Positions 36,314 to 46,149 of a stretch of 64,000 nt of DNA are shown here, piece by piece. The stretch is from Methanobrevibacter ruminantium. GTDB lineage: Archaea; Methanobacteriota; Methanobacteria; Methanobacteriales; Methanobacteriaceae. A model generated the notes under the pieces. It saw only the letters and a list, made by a program, of their open reading frames with translations, was not told the origin of the DNA and made no database searches. How positions within the stretch are numbered: the stretch's first letter is position 1; each line of letters opens with the position of its first letter. The stretch covers positions 1 through 64,000 of the forward strand of contig SFKZ01000013.1 in the NCBI GenBank assembly GCA_004553595.1, in the 5' to 3' direction. The position numbers were made by a program, and so were the translations under genes.

Positions 36314-37843
36314 ATGACTTTTACAGTGAAAGAGATTTGCCAAAAGATTTGGAATCTTGAAGAGAAATATGAATTGAATCATAAGGAGATTCAAGGTTGC
36401 TATCCTTGGCAATTGATTAGAATGTATTTATATTACGAAATAACAAGAAAGACTAATGTTTTCGAATCTGCTCAGCAGTCCAGTCTTTCATTATTCGATA
36501 AGATAAACTCATTCTTGCCTTTTGTCAAAAACAGCATTTTATCAAACCCTTTAAGCGGAAATGAAAATGTGGATGCTTTGATATTTGACCATCCCAGAAA
36601 AGTCATATTTGAAGATGAATATCAAGACATTTATAGCTATTTTTTAAAAGACACTCTTAATCAATATGGTAAAAGTTTTGAAACCATTGAATCCCCTTAC
36701 CTTAATCAGCATTTTAGAAGCAATGAAAACATTAAGGAAAATAATGTCAAATTCAATGACAGGATTCTTTTAGGTTCATTCATTCATAAAACAAGAAATA
36801 GGGGCAAATTGCATTTTACAGAATCAGAAATGCAATATATCAATAGTGTGAAAGAAGAGCTTGAAACTGCTTTTGAAATTGAAATTGACTTGTTTAGAAT
36901 CATGGAAGACCATATTCTAAATTTTCAATATGACTATAAAAAGTATATTGAACTTCTTCAAAGGAAAAAGCCTAAAGTCGTATTTCTTGTAGTGGCTTAT
37001 GAAAATAAGGCATTGCTTGCAGCATGCAAGAAAATGAATATAGGGATAATCGAATTGCAGCATGGAACCATTAGCCCATATCATTTAGGATACAGCTACC
37101 CTGAAAATACAATGAAATTCAATGGTGAACTCAAGGAAATTGAATACTTCCCAGACAAGATACTTAGTTTTGGAAACTACTGGAAAAATGCTTGTCCATT
37201 CCCAATAGATAGTGAAAACATCATCCCAATGGGATTCCCATACTTTGAGGAAAACTCAAAAACATATATGAAAATAGCTGAAGATAAAAATTCTAAAGAG
37301 GGCAATAATCAAAAAACTGAGAAAAAGCAAATATTATTTATTTCTCAAGGAGTCATTGGAAAATACTTATCTGAATTAGCATATGAAACAGCTTTAAACA
37401 TGAATAAAAATAATGAAAATAATGAAGATAATGCTCAAAACTATAATTTTATCTATAAACTACATCCTGGAGAATATGGAACTTGGAAGGAAAATTACGA
37501 TTATTTGACAAAAGCAGTTAACGAATTCGATAACTTTACTGTAATTAATAAAAGCGAACCTCCATTATATGAACTATTTGCTGAAAGCCACTACCAAATA
37601 GGGGCTTTTTCAACTGCAATATATGAAGGGCTTGCATTCAATTGCAAAACTTTCATAATAGATGTTCCAGGAGTGGAATATTTAGATGATCTAATCGATA
37701 AGGATATTGTAAAAAAGGTTAATAGCAGTGAAGAACTAATTAATTACATAAACAATGAAAACATATCAATTCAAGAATATGATAAGGATTATTTCTTCAA
37801 GAACTTTGATGAAACTATTTTTAAAAAGATTTTAAGTGATTAA
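36314..37843 (+). CDS. Putative glycosyltransferase, candidate nonulosonic-acid transferase
   Basis: 509 residues from ATG 36314 with CAAGGA upstream. No membrane segment is visible. The C-terminal half resembles GT-B transferases of the polysialyltransferase/capsule type: IIELQHGTISPYHLGY near residues 245-260, QILFISQGVIGKYL, IYKLHPGEYGTW, and FAESHYQIGAFSTAIYEGLAFNCKTFIID. The first 200 residues are less familiar. An Asn/Glu/Lys-rich low-complexity insert (NMNKNNENNEDNAQN) lies near residues 360-376. Its place after the synthase and before a flippase whose start abuts its stop suggests it transfers the CMP-nonulosonic acid or a related sugar to a lipid-linked glycan; this is inference. Confidence 0.72.
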   Translation: MTFTVKEICQKIWNLEEKYELNHKEIQGCYPWQLIRMYLYYEITRKTNVFESAQQSSLSLFDKINSFLPFVKNSILSNPLSGNENVDALIFDHPRKVIFEDEYQDIYSYFLKDTLNQYGKSFETIESPYLNQHFRSNENIKENNVKFNDRILLGSFIHKTRNRGKLHFTESEMQYINSVKEELETAFEIEIDLFRIMEDHILNFQYDYKKYIELLQRKKPKVVFLVVAYENKALLAACKKMNIGIIELQHGTISPYHLGYSYPENTMKFNGELKEIEYFPDKILSFGNYWKNACPFPIDSENIIPMGFPYFEENSKTYMKIAEDKNSKEGNNQKTEKKQILFISQGVIGKYLSELAYETALNMNKNNENNEDNAQNYNFIYKLHPGEYGTWKENYDYLTKAVNEFDNFTVINKSEPPLYELFAESHYQIGAFSTAIYEGLAFNCKTFIIDVPGVEYLDDLIDKDIVKKVNSSEELINYINNENISIQEYDKDYFFKNFDETIFKKILSD

Positions 37844-39286
37844 ATGAGCGAATATGTGCGATTTATACAAAGAATAGGTTTGGTGGGACTCACAAACATC
37901 CTAATCTCTCTCAGTAGCCTAATCTTTATTCCAATCATTACAAAGTCATTCACCACCGCAGAATATGGTATGTGGGCACAGGTAAACACTACAATCGCAC
38001 TTGTTCCAAACATTGCAAATCTTGGTCTTCCATACACAATGGTAAGGTTCCTGTCTGCTGAAAAGGATAAGGAAAAGATCAAGGATTCATTCTATCCAAT
38101 GATTAGCCTAACATTCATCTCAACATTGATAATATGTTCATTGTTCCTAATCTTTGGAAACGCAATTGCCAATGCATTATTCAACGGAAGCATGCAAGTC
38201 TTGTACATTACAACTGCAATCTCATTCTTTGCATGCATGAACCTTATGCTAATAAGCTTCTTTAGAACATTCCAGCAAATGAAAAGATACTCATTATTCC
38301 TTGTTCTTCAAAGTTACATTGGTGTGTTTGTAAGCATTTATCTCACTTATGCAGGATACAATATTGAAACTGTAGTTCTTGGTCTTTTGACAGGTTATGT
38401 GGCAGTATTCATCATGATGGCATTTCTAATTGTAAAATATCTTGGAATTGGAATTGGAAAATGGTCTAACCTAAAGGAACAGCTTGCATTTGCTCTCCCA
38501 ACCATTCCAAGCAATGTCTCCAGCTGGGTTGTTGATTCAAGCGACAAGTATGTCATTGGAATTCTTATCGGATCAGTTGCAGTAGGATGCTACTCACCGG
38601 GATATGCATTGGGAAGCATACTATTGATGTTCCTTTCACCATTTGCAGTTCTCTTGCCGGCAGTATTGCCTGAACACTATGAAAAGGGAGATATGAGCGA
38701 AGTGGACAAGTATCTCAGCTATTCAATGAAATACTATCTCCTCTTGACCATTCCTGCAGCAGTTGGAATGAGTGTGCTTTCAAAACCATTATTATACATA
38801 ATCACAACTCCGGAAATTGCACTTGGAGGTTATATGGTAACTCCTTTCGTTTGCCTTGGTGCAATATTCATGGGAATGTATGGAATTACAAATAACATTC
38901 TAATCTTGGAAAAGAATACAATGATCCTTGGAAAGCTATGGATTGTTGTGGCTATATCAAATATAGTCTTGAACTTATTGCTTGTTCCTTACCTAAACAT
39001 CTTAGGAGCTGCTATTGCAACACTTATCTGCTACATATTGGCATTTGCTGTAACAGCCATTGCAAGCAAGAAAACCATGAGATTGCCATTCAACATAAAA
39101 GAGCTTTTAAAAATAGTCATCGCAGCCTCAATTATGGGAATTGCAGTATATATAATGCATCCAATTGGAATTATTAATGTCTTGATATCCATTGTTGCAG
39201 GTGTAATCATATACTTTGCAATCATCTTCATTTTAAAGGCAGTTACAATGAAAGAAATTGCAATCTTTAAAGATTTGATTCATTAA
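37844..39286 (+). CDS. Polysaccharide/oligosaccharide flippase (Wzx/MATE-like)
   Basis: 480 residues from ATG 37844, which directly follows the TAA of the previous gene. Twelve or more hydrophobic helices are seen. The opening MSEYVRFIQRIGLVGLTNILISLSSLIFIPIITKSFTTAEYGMWAQ matches the polysaccharide biosynthesis/Wzx superfamily. Such proteins flip lipid-linked sugars across the membrane. As last gene of the nonulosonic-acid operon it probably exports the product for assembly on surface glycan or protein. Confidence 0.88.
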   Translation: MSEYVRFIQRIGLVGLTNILISLSSLIFIPIITKSFTTAEYGMWAQVNTTIALVPNIANLGLPYTMVRFLSAEKDKEKIKDSFYPMISLTFISTLIICSLFLIFGNAIANALFNGSMQVLYITTAISFFACMNLMLISFFRTFQQMKRYSLFLVLQSYIGVFVSIYLTYAGYNIETVVLGLLTGYVAVFIMMAFLIVKYLGIGIGKWSNLKEQLAFALPTIPSNVSSWVVDSSDKYVIGILIGSVAVGCYSPGYALGSILLMFLSPFAVLLPAVLPEHYEKGDMSEVDKYLSYSMKYYLLLTIPAAVGMSVLSKPLLYIITTPEIALGGYMVTPFVCLGAIFMGMYGITNNILILEKNTMILGKLWIVVAISNIVLNLLLVPYLNILGAAIATLICYILAFAVTAIASKKTMRLPFNIKELLKIVIAASIMGIAVYIMHPIGIINVLISIVAGVIIYFAIIFILKAVTMKEIAIFKDLIH

Positions 39287-39379
39287 ATTGAAGCTAAAAT
39301 TAATTAAATTAAATGAAATTTTTTTGTGAAAAATAGTATTTGTGCATATGTGAAACTGCACATTGAAAAATAAATTTAT

Positions 39380-39886
39380 TTAATGAAACTTTCCTTCTTT
39401 TTTTAACTTTTCATAATGAACTTTGTCTCTTGAAGAAAAGACTTTTGCAGGATGACCTCCAGCAATTGCACATTTAGGAATATCATTAACGACAACACTT
39501 CCTGCTTGAATGATGGCACCTTCACCAATTGTTACCCCAGGAAGAACAATTACACGATTTCCTAACCATACATTGTCTTCAATAACTACATCCTTAGAAA
39601 TGACAGTTTCATCATAAGGAATAGCTTCACCTTCGTAATTGTGGCTATCTGTAATGATCATGCATTCTATACCGCTGTGAAAATTATCTCCAATAATCAC
39701 ATTGGCAGTTCCTTGAATCTTCATGCCATTGAAATTCACATTGTTTCCAAGACTTGTTTTAGGAGTGATGTAGGAATAAGCATTGACAGTTAAGTCATTT
39801 CCACATGATGCAGATACCCTTTTCACCCTAAAGGCGTAATATTTCCTTTTAATTGCCTTAAAAACATTTAAAACTTTAGAAATCAT
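39380..39886 (-). CDS. Left-handed beta-helix (hexapeptide) acyltransferase
   Basis: 168 residues from ATG 39886. The repeated pattern (V/I)GxxxxI, as in TSLGNNVNFNG, VIIGDNFHSG, VVIEDNVWLGNRVIVLPGVTIGEGAIIQAGSVV, and the end IAGGHPAKVF are those of sugar or serine O-acetyltransferases of the LbetaH family. A basic N-terminal helix (KAIKRKYYAFRVKR) could touch the membrane. The probable donor is acetyl-CoA and the acceptor a surface sugar, as the gene converges on the flippase operon. It lacks features of a PseH-type N-acetyltransferase. Confidence 0.85.
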   Translation of the reverse strand: MISKVLNVFKAIKRKYYAFRVKRVSASCGNDLTVNAYSYITPKTSLGNNVNFNGMKIQGTANVIIGDNFHSGIECMIITDSHNYEGEAIPYDETVISKDVVIEDNVWLGNRVIVLPGVTIGEGAIIQAGSVVVNDIPKCAIAGGHPAKVFSSRDKVHYEKLKKEGKFH

Positions 39887-40039
39887 ATTTCATCACAGCC
39901 TAAATCTTAAAAACAATGATTAATATTTTAAATTAATATTTGGTAATTGATAATTAATATTAATAATTTATAATTTATAAATTATCGTTAACAGTTTTAT
40001 AAAAATGTGAAAATAAATAAAAAAAGTAAAAATTAAGTA

Positions 40040-41914
40040 TTATACTACAGAACAATCTGCAGAATAATAGGATAATAATCTTGCTATTTTAGCAACAGTT
40101 AATTCATCAATTCTTTTTTGACCACGAATCATTCTATTGAACAATTCATCTATAAACAGGTCTTCGTTGGTAAGAATTACATTTAAAATAGCCAAGTCAT
40201 CATTTACAAAACCGATTAAAGGTTCAATGTAAATTCCACTAAATCCTTTATTATCCAAGAAAATAGCTAAATCTTCATTTAACTCTAAAGCTTTACGTTT
40301 GATTTGGCTATTGTTTACAAAATGAATCTCCTCATTTCCGAACTCAAATCTGGTTTGATTATCCTTGTAATCAGTTTGAAGCTCTAAGGTATTCTTCTTA
40401 TCCATGTAATTTTGGATAGAAGCTGAATCATTTACCATAGTGTCAGTTTCATTGTCAGATTTTACCTTGTTCTTGTAGTCTTTAGAGTCATATCTTTTGG
40501 ATAAAATGGTATATACTCCAGTAGGTCCAACAACTACATGGTTAATGATATCTCTTGATTGTGGAGGTTGGACTGCATAGAATACATAGAAATCATTTGG
40601 AAGAGCAAGCAATCTTTCACGGATGATTCTTCCACGAGCAATATAATTATTGAAAGCATATCTCTTATAAATACCGTAACTGAGAATTAGAACACCTATT
40701 GCAATTGCAATCAATACATACCAAATTTGGCTTATAAAGTAATAATAAGCAGCTGAAACAACTAAAATGAATGCTCCAATCAACATGTATAAATCAGCAT
40801 TAGTTTTCTTAGGTTCGTATGCCCTGTTTTGAGCTTTCATTAGCTCAACTGTTTCAGGAGTGACCAATGCATCCTCTTGGCTTGCAGTTATGTTTCCACG
40901 TTTAACGCTTTCTTCACCTTTTTTGATTAAGCGTTTGACAGAACTTCCCTTGTAGAATTCCTTATCCATGCTCCTGATATATTCATCTTTAAGAATATCA
41001 GATAATGCAGTGTAATACTTATAACGAGCAAGCTTGAACGCTTCATACTCTTCAGGACTGTCAAAGACCATTTCATTTTGAACTCTTGAAAATAGCTTTT
41101 GATCTTCTTCAGACAATTCCTGTCTAGCTAAAGACACTGGAGATTCAGGCATTTCATCTTCAGGAATGTCAGTTACTTCAACAAGCCTGGTTTCTTGACT
41201 TTCAATCTCTTCATCTGCATAATCATCCCTATAAGCAAATCCAGAAGCTATGTCTCTTGAAGTTTCCATATGCCTCTTTTCTGCATGAATAGGAATAATC
41301 TCATTAACATCTCCAAGTGTAGAGTCATAAATTGAACCATATGAAACCATTTCTTCCTCTTCATAGGATTCTAATGTATCAGGCAAAATCTCTTCAGTTT
41401 CATAATAATACTCTTCATCACTGAATCCTTCATCTTGAGCGTTTAACTCAACGTGAATAGGAATAATCTCATCAACATCAGAATCAGAATAGAGAGAATC
41501 ATCTACAAAATTAGCTCCCATATGAATAGGAATAATCTCATCGATTTCATCATCATCGAGTGGGGTTTCTGTGAGTGGGTTTTGTGTAAAATTAGTTGAG
41601 TCAGTGGTTTCGGTTGATGCAGAGTCCATATTGGAAACATAATCTAATGATCCTCCACAGCTATTGCATTCAAATTCGTTTATATTGTCATTTTCACTTA
41701 ATTGATATTTCAATCCGCAATTTGTACAGTAAACAAGTACTAAATCAGAAGGATTCTGCGAATCATAACCAGAGGAAACTTTCTCTTCATCGTTTGAGAA
41801 ACTATCCAATTCCTCCAGATTTCCAGAACAAACAGAACATTCAAATGTGTTAATATCATCTTCGTCATCAAGCTGATATTTTTCACCACAGTTCTGACAA
41901 ACTACCACTTTCAT
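40040..41914 (-). CDS. Membrane protein with two zinc ribbons and a NERD-like C-terminal domain
   Basis: 624 residues from ATG 41914, where the sequence starts as a zinc ribbon and AGGGAT lies upstream; a longer frame to 42001 begins with an unlikely hydrophobic leader. Two similar N-terminal zinc ribbons have C6, C9, C26, C29 and C63, C66, C83, C86 (each CxxCGxKYQL). An acidic disordered region of about 100-270 contains EIIPIH three times (126-131, 149-154, 205-210). Two membrane helices lie at about 376-393 and 397-415. The C-terminal part with INHVVVGPTGVYTILSKR resembles the NERD domain, related to nucleases. The role is unknown. It lies between surface-glycan genes. Confidence 0.75.
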   Translation of the reverse strand: MKVVVCQNCGEKYQLDDEDDINTFECSVCSGNLEELDSFSNDEEKVSSGYDSQNPSDLVLVYCTNCGLKYQLSENDNINEFECNSCGGSLDYVSNMDSASTETTDSTNFTQNPLTETPLDDDEIDEIIPIHMGANFVDDSLYSDSDVDEIIPIHVELNAQDEGFSDEEYYYETEEILPDTLESYEEEEMVSYGSIYDSTLGDVNEIIPIHAEKRHMETSRDIASGFAYRDDYADEEIESQETRLVEVTDIPEDEMPESPVSLARQELSEEDQKLFSRVQNEMVFDSPEEYEAFKLARYKYYTALSDILKDEYIRSMDKEFYKGSSVKRLIKKGEESVKRGNITASQEDALVTPETVELMKAQNRAYEPKKTNADLYMLIGAFILVVSAAYYYFISQIWYVLIAIAIGVLILSYGIYKRYAFNNYIARGRIIRERLLALPNDFYVFYAVQPPQSRDIINHVVVGPTGVYTILSKRYDSKDYKNKVKSDNETDTMVNDSASIQNYMDKKNTLELQTDYKDNQTRFEFGNEEIHFVNNSQIKRKALELNEDLAIFLDNKGFSGIYIEPLIGFVNDDLAILNVILTNEDLFIDELFNRMIRGQKRIDELTVAKIARLLSYYSADCSVV

Positions 41915-42093
41915 CTTATCCCTACTCAATTTGATTATGATAAAAATTTTATCAAAATATAATCTAAAAGTGATTAAAATTAGAAAAAATTCATAAATCA
42001 CTTTAATAAATCTATATTAATATATTATATATAATTTATTAGATTTAAACATTATGTATTTATCTAATTAGAAATAAAATGAATTGAAAAAAA

Positions 42094-43296
42094 TTAGAGA
42101 AATTTCCTGTAAATTTCTAAAATTTGATCATTAATTATGTCCCAGTTATATTTTTCATTGATAAGTTTTCTGCCATTTTCAGCAAAGATTTGGGATAATT
42201 CCTCATCGAACAGGACCTTTTCGATTGCTTCCCTTAAGGAGTCCTTATTGTCTTCACAAGCAAGCCCAACATTTCCATCTACCCAATCATGAATATGGTT
42301 GTTTTTAGTTAAGACCAATGGCTTAGAACAGGCCATTGCCTCAAGACCGCTTGTGGTGAATGATTCATATTTGGAAGGCATTACAAACAAGTCACAATCC
42401 ACTAATGCTTCCTGCTTTTCCTCTTTATATAATGGGCCTGTGATAATAACATTCTCTTCAAGAGAGTATTCTTTAATCTTATCCTCAAGTTCAGTTAAAT
42501 AACCATCATCAGGACCTACAATAGCTAATTTAATGCTATGACCACCTGTATCTTCCAAGCTATTTTTTTCATAATTTTGATTAATCAAATCGTTAAAAGC
42601 GTCTATCAGTAAGCCAAGCCCTTTGATTTCATGTATTCTGCCTACAAAAAGAATCAGTTTATCATTTTCAGCAATATTGAATTTAGAGCGAAATTTACCA
42701 AAAGATGGGAGATTTTCATACTCTTCCAAATTGATTCCAAGAGGAACAATTTCTATTCTCTCCTCATCAACACCCATTTTCAAATACTGTTCCTTTTCAA
42801 CTTCAGTGAGTGCAAATACGCATGAGGCATTGTGGAGGATTTTAAAGCCGAACACTTTATCAAAAAGATTCTTTAGCCCTTCTTTTTGGAAGAATGGAAG
42901 AACTGAACCATGAGCCTGTACAATGTATGGAATATTGTTTTTCCTTGCAAAATAGCTTGCAATAATGGCTAAGGTTTGCCTATGCTCATGAATATGCACA
43001 ATATCATAGTCTTTAATGTCTTTTCTAATCTTAAATGGCGCAGCCAATGGAGTGTCTAACATGGTTTTAAGCTTAAATCCATTAGAGAGATTTTTGAAAT
43101 AATCTACTTTTATTCCATCAACATCAACATCATAGCGACCATTTGGGAATTTTAATCTTTCTTTACATGAATCTGAACTGATGACCTTTACATCATTATC
43201 CTTGCTTTGATTAGATGCAATTTGATAACTTGCATTAACCACTCCTCCTGCAGACAAGCACGGATAAAAGAAATGTGCAACATGTAAAATTTTCAT
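42094..43296 (-). CDS. GT4-family glycosyltransferase
   Basis: 400 residues; ATG 43296 is chosen since GAGGGTGA precedes it and a GTG at 43305 lies in that binding site. GT-B fold of the GT4 type: N-terminal VAHFFYPCLSAGGVVNASYQIA, then HIHEHRQTLAII, IVQAHGSVLPFF, and the C-terminal donor domain with LFVGRIHEIKGLGLLIDAF and FVMPSKYESFTTSGLEAMACSKPLV, the EX7E motif region. It should transfer a nucleotide-activated sugar to a lipid-linked or surface glycan. The substrate is unknown. It is downstream of a GT39-like gene on the same strand. Confidence 0.9.
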   Translation of the reverse strand: MKILHVAHFFYPCLSAGGVVNASYQIASNQSKDNDVKVISSDSCKERLKFPNGRYDVDVDGIKVDYFKNLSNGFKLKTMLDTPLAAPFKIRKDIKDYDIVHIHEHRQTLAIIASYFARKNNIPYIVQAHGSVLPFFQKEGLKNLFDKVFGFKILHNASCVFALTEVEKEQYLKMGVDEERIEIVPLGINLEEYENLPSFGKFRSKFNIAENDKLILFVGRIHEIKGLGLLIDAFNDLINQNYEKNSLEDTGGHSIKLAIVGPDDGYLTELEDKIKEYSLEENVIITGPLYKEEKQEALVDCDLFVMPSKYESFTTSGLEAMACSKPLVLTKNNHIHDWVDGNVGLACEDNKDSLREAIEKVLFDEELSQIFAENGRKLINEKYNWDIINDQILEIYRKFL

Positions 43297-43363
43297 AAAA
43301 TTCACCCTCTTAAAATTAATAGATCAAATCATTAAATTAAATTTTTTTATCTTTTAATTAATT

Positions 43364-45079
43364 TTAATTAATCCTTTCGTATAAATATAAACCTTCTTTT
43401 TGATAAATCATAGTGTAATTTGATAAATTGAAATTATCATCAGATATGTAATAAGTGATATTGCTTGACTCCAAATAATCCAATTGGTCGTCGGTTAATG
43501 GAATTGTATACTTCTTTAAGAACCAATTGTAAGACCTTTGATTGGATACGGCAACATCCTTTGACATATAATCAGAGTCGTATTCAGTTAAATAATCTGC
43601 AATTACCTTGTTTTTATTGAAATCCTCATTATAATGAACTGTAGAGGTGAATGTGAATGCAGAGAATATGCAAAATACAATCAGAATTATTGGAATAATC
43701 TTTAAAATATTTTGTTTTTTAAACTCAAATAGCTCAAATTTATTAGACAAATCCAAAATCTCACTTAAAGCATAGATGACAAAATAAATGAAAGCAGGAA
43801 ATGCGGTTATGATGTACCTATTCACCTTAATATTCAGGAATGTAAAGAATATGAAATAAACCAAAAGCCATGCCAACATTAGAACATCCATGGAATATAT
43901 CTCCCTATCGATACCAATCTTCTTGAAAAATGCAAATAGCATCACCAAATCAATCAGAATGATAGTGATTGTGATGATTGAATTGATCTTAAAGCATAAA
44001 ATTGAAATGACTAAAAGTGCAATAAATAAGATTCCTACAAGATAATTGTGTTTAGACTTCCCTTTTCCCTTAACATTAATCAACTTATATCCGAATAAGA
44101 AAATTCCAATAGCAAATAGCCCTATTAAGAAAAAGGACATTGGACTTGAACCGTTCAATACTGGAATTACATTATCAAAACTTACATAATCAGAGAATAG
44201 GAAATTTGGGAAATCATGAAGATAAAAGAATGTGTCTGTTGTATATGCATTGTCAATTACTTCCCCTTTAGATCCGGATGCAAATGTTGAGCTTTGTGTT
44301 AAGAATGACAAATTAGAACCATATGCTAAAATTGTAGCTGAAAAGATTATCAACAAAACAAAAGCTATTGCACATGATTTTAGAATATTCCTAAATTCCT
44401 CGCTTTTTATGTAGGATTTGAGTTTGATTGAAAATTCTTGCCTATTCATGATTAATAAATCCAAATTTGTGAAGAAATCATGCTTGGAAAGATAATAGAG
44501 CAATATCAAAGGAAGCAAGAATAACGCAGTGTAACGTGTGAAAACAGCTAAAACAAAGAATGGAATAGAGAGCATATAATATTTTGAATCCTTATCAACA
44601 GCAAGAATAGTGAAAATGATTGTCCAAATGGATAAAGCCACTGCAGGAACATCCAATGTTCCATTTGCCCACCAAAGTAAAGTAAGTGAAAAGCTTCCAA
44701 AAAGAAATGCACCGCAAAGGCTTAATAATGAACTGAACTTATTCTTCAAAAGCATATAAATGCCCATGTTTGCAAAGATGCAAAAGATTCCAGTTATCAA
44801 ATAAAGAGAGGCTTCAGATAAGAACCCTAACTTGAAAAGAATAGCTGTTAAAATGCAAATAACTGGAGATAAATACAGATATAGGACACTTGATTGGTAA
44901 CCTGCAAAAACAAGGGAATTTGATAAATAAATGAAAACATCCGAACAGTAAATTCCTAAAACCTGATTGAAATTTATGAGGGCGTAAGTAATGAGAATGC
45001 TAAAAATTGTTAAAATAGACAAATAGAAAAAATCATTCTTAGAGATATTTAAATCGTCTAAAATATTTTTAAACATCAT
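43364..45079 (-). CDS. Multi-span membrane glycosyltransferase, GT39/ArnT-like
   Basis: 571 residues from ATG 45079 (ATG 45076 equally possible). Around ten to twelve hydrophobic helices are spread over the first 460 residues, followed by a soluble C-terminal domain (YNEDFNKNKVIADYLTEYDSDYMSKDVAVSN). The first outer loop has CSDVFIYLSNSLVFAG, where an Asp is expected as catalytic base, and later FALAVFTRYTALFLLPL-type segments match dolichyl-phosphate-mannose-protein mannosyltransferase-like proteins. It probably uses a lipid-phosphate sugar donor on the outer membrane face. It belongs to the surface-glycan region. Confidence 0.8.
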   Translation of the reverse strand: MMFKNILDDLNISKNDFFYLSILTIFSILITYALINFNQVLGIYCSDVFIYLSNSLVFAGYQSSVLYLYLSPVICILTAILFKLGFLSEASLYLITGIFCIFANMGIYMLLKNKFSSLLSLCGAFLFGSFSLTLLWWANGTLDVPAVALSIWTIIFTILAVDKDSKYYMLSIPFFVLAVFTRYTALFLLPLILLYYLSKHDFFTNLDLLIMNRQEFSIKLKSYIKSEEFRNILKSCAIAFVLLIIFSATILAYGSNLSFLTQSSTFASGSKGEVIDNAYTTDTFFYLHDFPNFLFSDYVSFDNVIPVLNGSSPMSFFLIGLFAIGIFLFGYKLINVKGKGKSKHNYLVGILFIALLVISILCFKINSIITITIILIDLVMLFAFFKKIGIDREIYSMDVLMLAWLLVYFIFFTFLNIKVNRYIITAFPAFIYFVIYALSEILDLSNKFELFEFKKQNILKIIPIILIVFCIFSAFTFTSTVHYNEDFNKNKVIADYLTEYDSDYMSKDVAVSNQRSYNWFLKKYTIPLTDDQLDYLESSNITYYISDDNFNLSNYTMIYQKEGLYLYERIN

Positions 45080-45152
45080 AATTTCACTAATCCTAATAAT
45101 TCCATTTAAATTTCAACAATCAAATTAACCTAAATTTTACATTAATTTTTAA

Positions 45153-46025
45153 CTATAAAAAGCTAAAAATATTAAAAGATCCTACAACGAATGCTATAAA
45201 ACTGATTAGCATAGCGATTTTCAGATTTTTAGAAACCTTAGCACATGTCTCTTCTGGTGGGTTCAATTTTAAGCTATAAGCACTATACAAAAAGATGATT
45301 ATAGGTACAATCATTATCACCATATACCCAATGTTAAATATTTTGAAAATGTAAAGAATAGGGCACATCAAAGTTGTGACAACAATCAATATTATTGAAA
45401 TTATTGAAGGTATTTTCTTTCCATAAAGAATAGGGAAAGTTCTTGCTCCTTCCTGCTTATCTCCTTCAATATCTTCCATATCCTTCACTATTTCACGTGC
45501 TAATGTCATGAACATTGCGAATAATCCTAAATAAATTGAGATAAATAAAATCTTTAATGAACTTGTAGCACATGCAATTACAACACCTGCAATTACAAAA
45601 CAGAACCCTGTTAAAGTAGCTACAGTAAGATTTCCAATGAGTGGCATTGCCTTTAAGTTTCTTGCATAAAGATACATTATGACGGCAGCAGGAATAACAA
45701 TTACAGAAGGCCAAATTGAATTTACCAAATAACTATCTACAAGACTTAAAGCAATACCTATTCCAAAGAGAACATAAGCATAAGTCCTTGCATTTTCAAG
45801 ACTGATTCTTCCAGATGGAATAGGGCGATTAGGCTTGTTGATTTCATCTATCTTTACATCAAAAACGTCATTGATTGTATTTCCTGCACCAGTACATACG
45901 AAAACGATCAGTGCACAGATGATTATAGGCAAATCATAATAATGACCAACAAACATCATCAATATTACAGCAATAGCTGCCATAACTGCATTTCCGGGAC
46001 GGATTATTTCTAAATAAGCATTCAT
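45153..46025 (-). CDS. Digeranylgeranylglyceryl phosphate synthase (UbiA family)
   Basis: 290 residues from ATG 46025, preceded by GAGGAAAT. The product transfers the second geranylgeranyl chain to geranylgeranylglyceryl phosphate, the second ether bond of archaeal lipids. The polyprenyl-diphosphate motif NDVFDVKIDEINKPNRPIPSG lies near residues 50-70 and the second Asp-rich motif is DMEDIEGDKQEGARTFPI. Eight to nine membrane helices are predicted. Length and both motifs fit the archaeal enzyme. It lies among glycan genes, possibly because surface glycans are lipid-linked. Confidence 0.92.
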   Translation of the reverse strand: MNAYLEIIRPGNAVMAAIAVILMMFVGHYYDLPIIICALIVFVCTGAGNTINDVFDVKIDEINKPNRPIPSGRISLENARTYAYVLFGIGIALSLVDSYLVNSIWPSVIVIPAAVIMYLYARNLKAMPLIGNLTVATLTGFCFVIAGVVIACATSSLKILFISIYLGLFAMFMTLAREIVKDMEDIEGDKQEGARTFPILYGKKIPSIISIILIVVTTLMCPILYIFKIFNIGYMVIMIVPIIIFLYSAYSLKLNPPEETCAKVSKNLKIAMLISFIAFVVGSFNIFSFL

Positions 46026-46149
46026 TTTATTTCCTCATATCTACCTTCTAAATCAATTATTTCTAAATCAAATTATCTTCTAAATTTATTTATAATTTTA
46101 TAAGTATAAATTTTTTATTTTTTAAATTGAAATGACTTTTATAGATTTG

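Noticed and set aside
33489..39286. Recent horizontal transfer or genomic island for the nonulosonic-acid operon
   Set aside because: No integrase, tRNA junction, terminal repeats or obvious base-composition change is visible, so transfer cannot be argued from this sequence.
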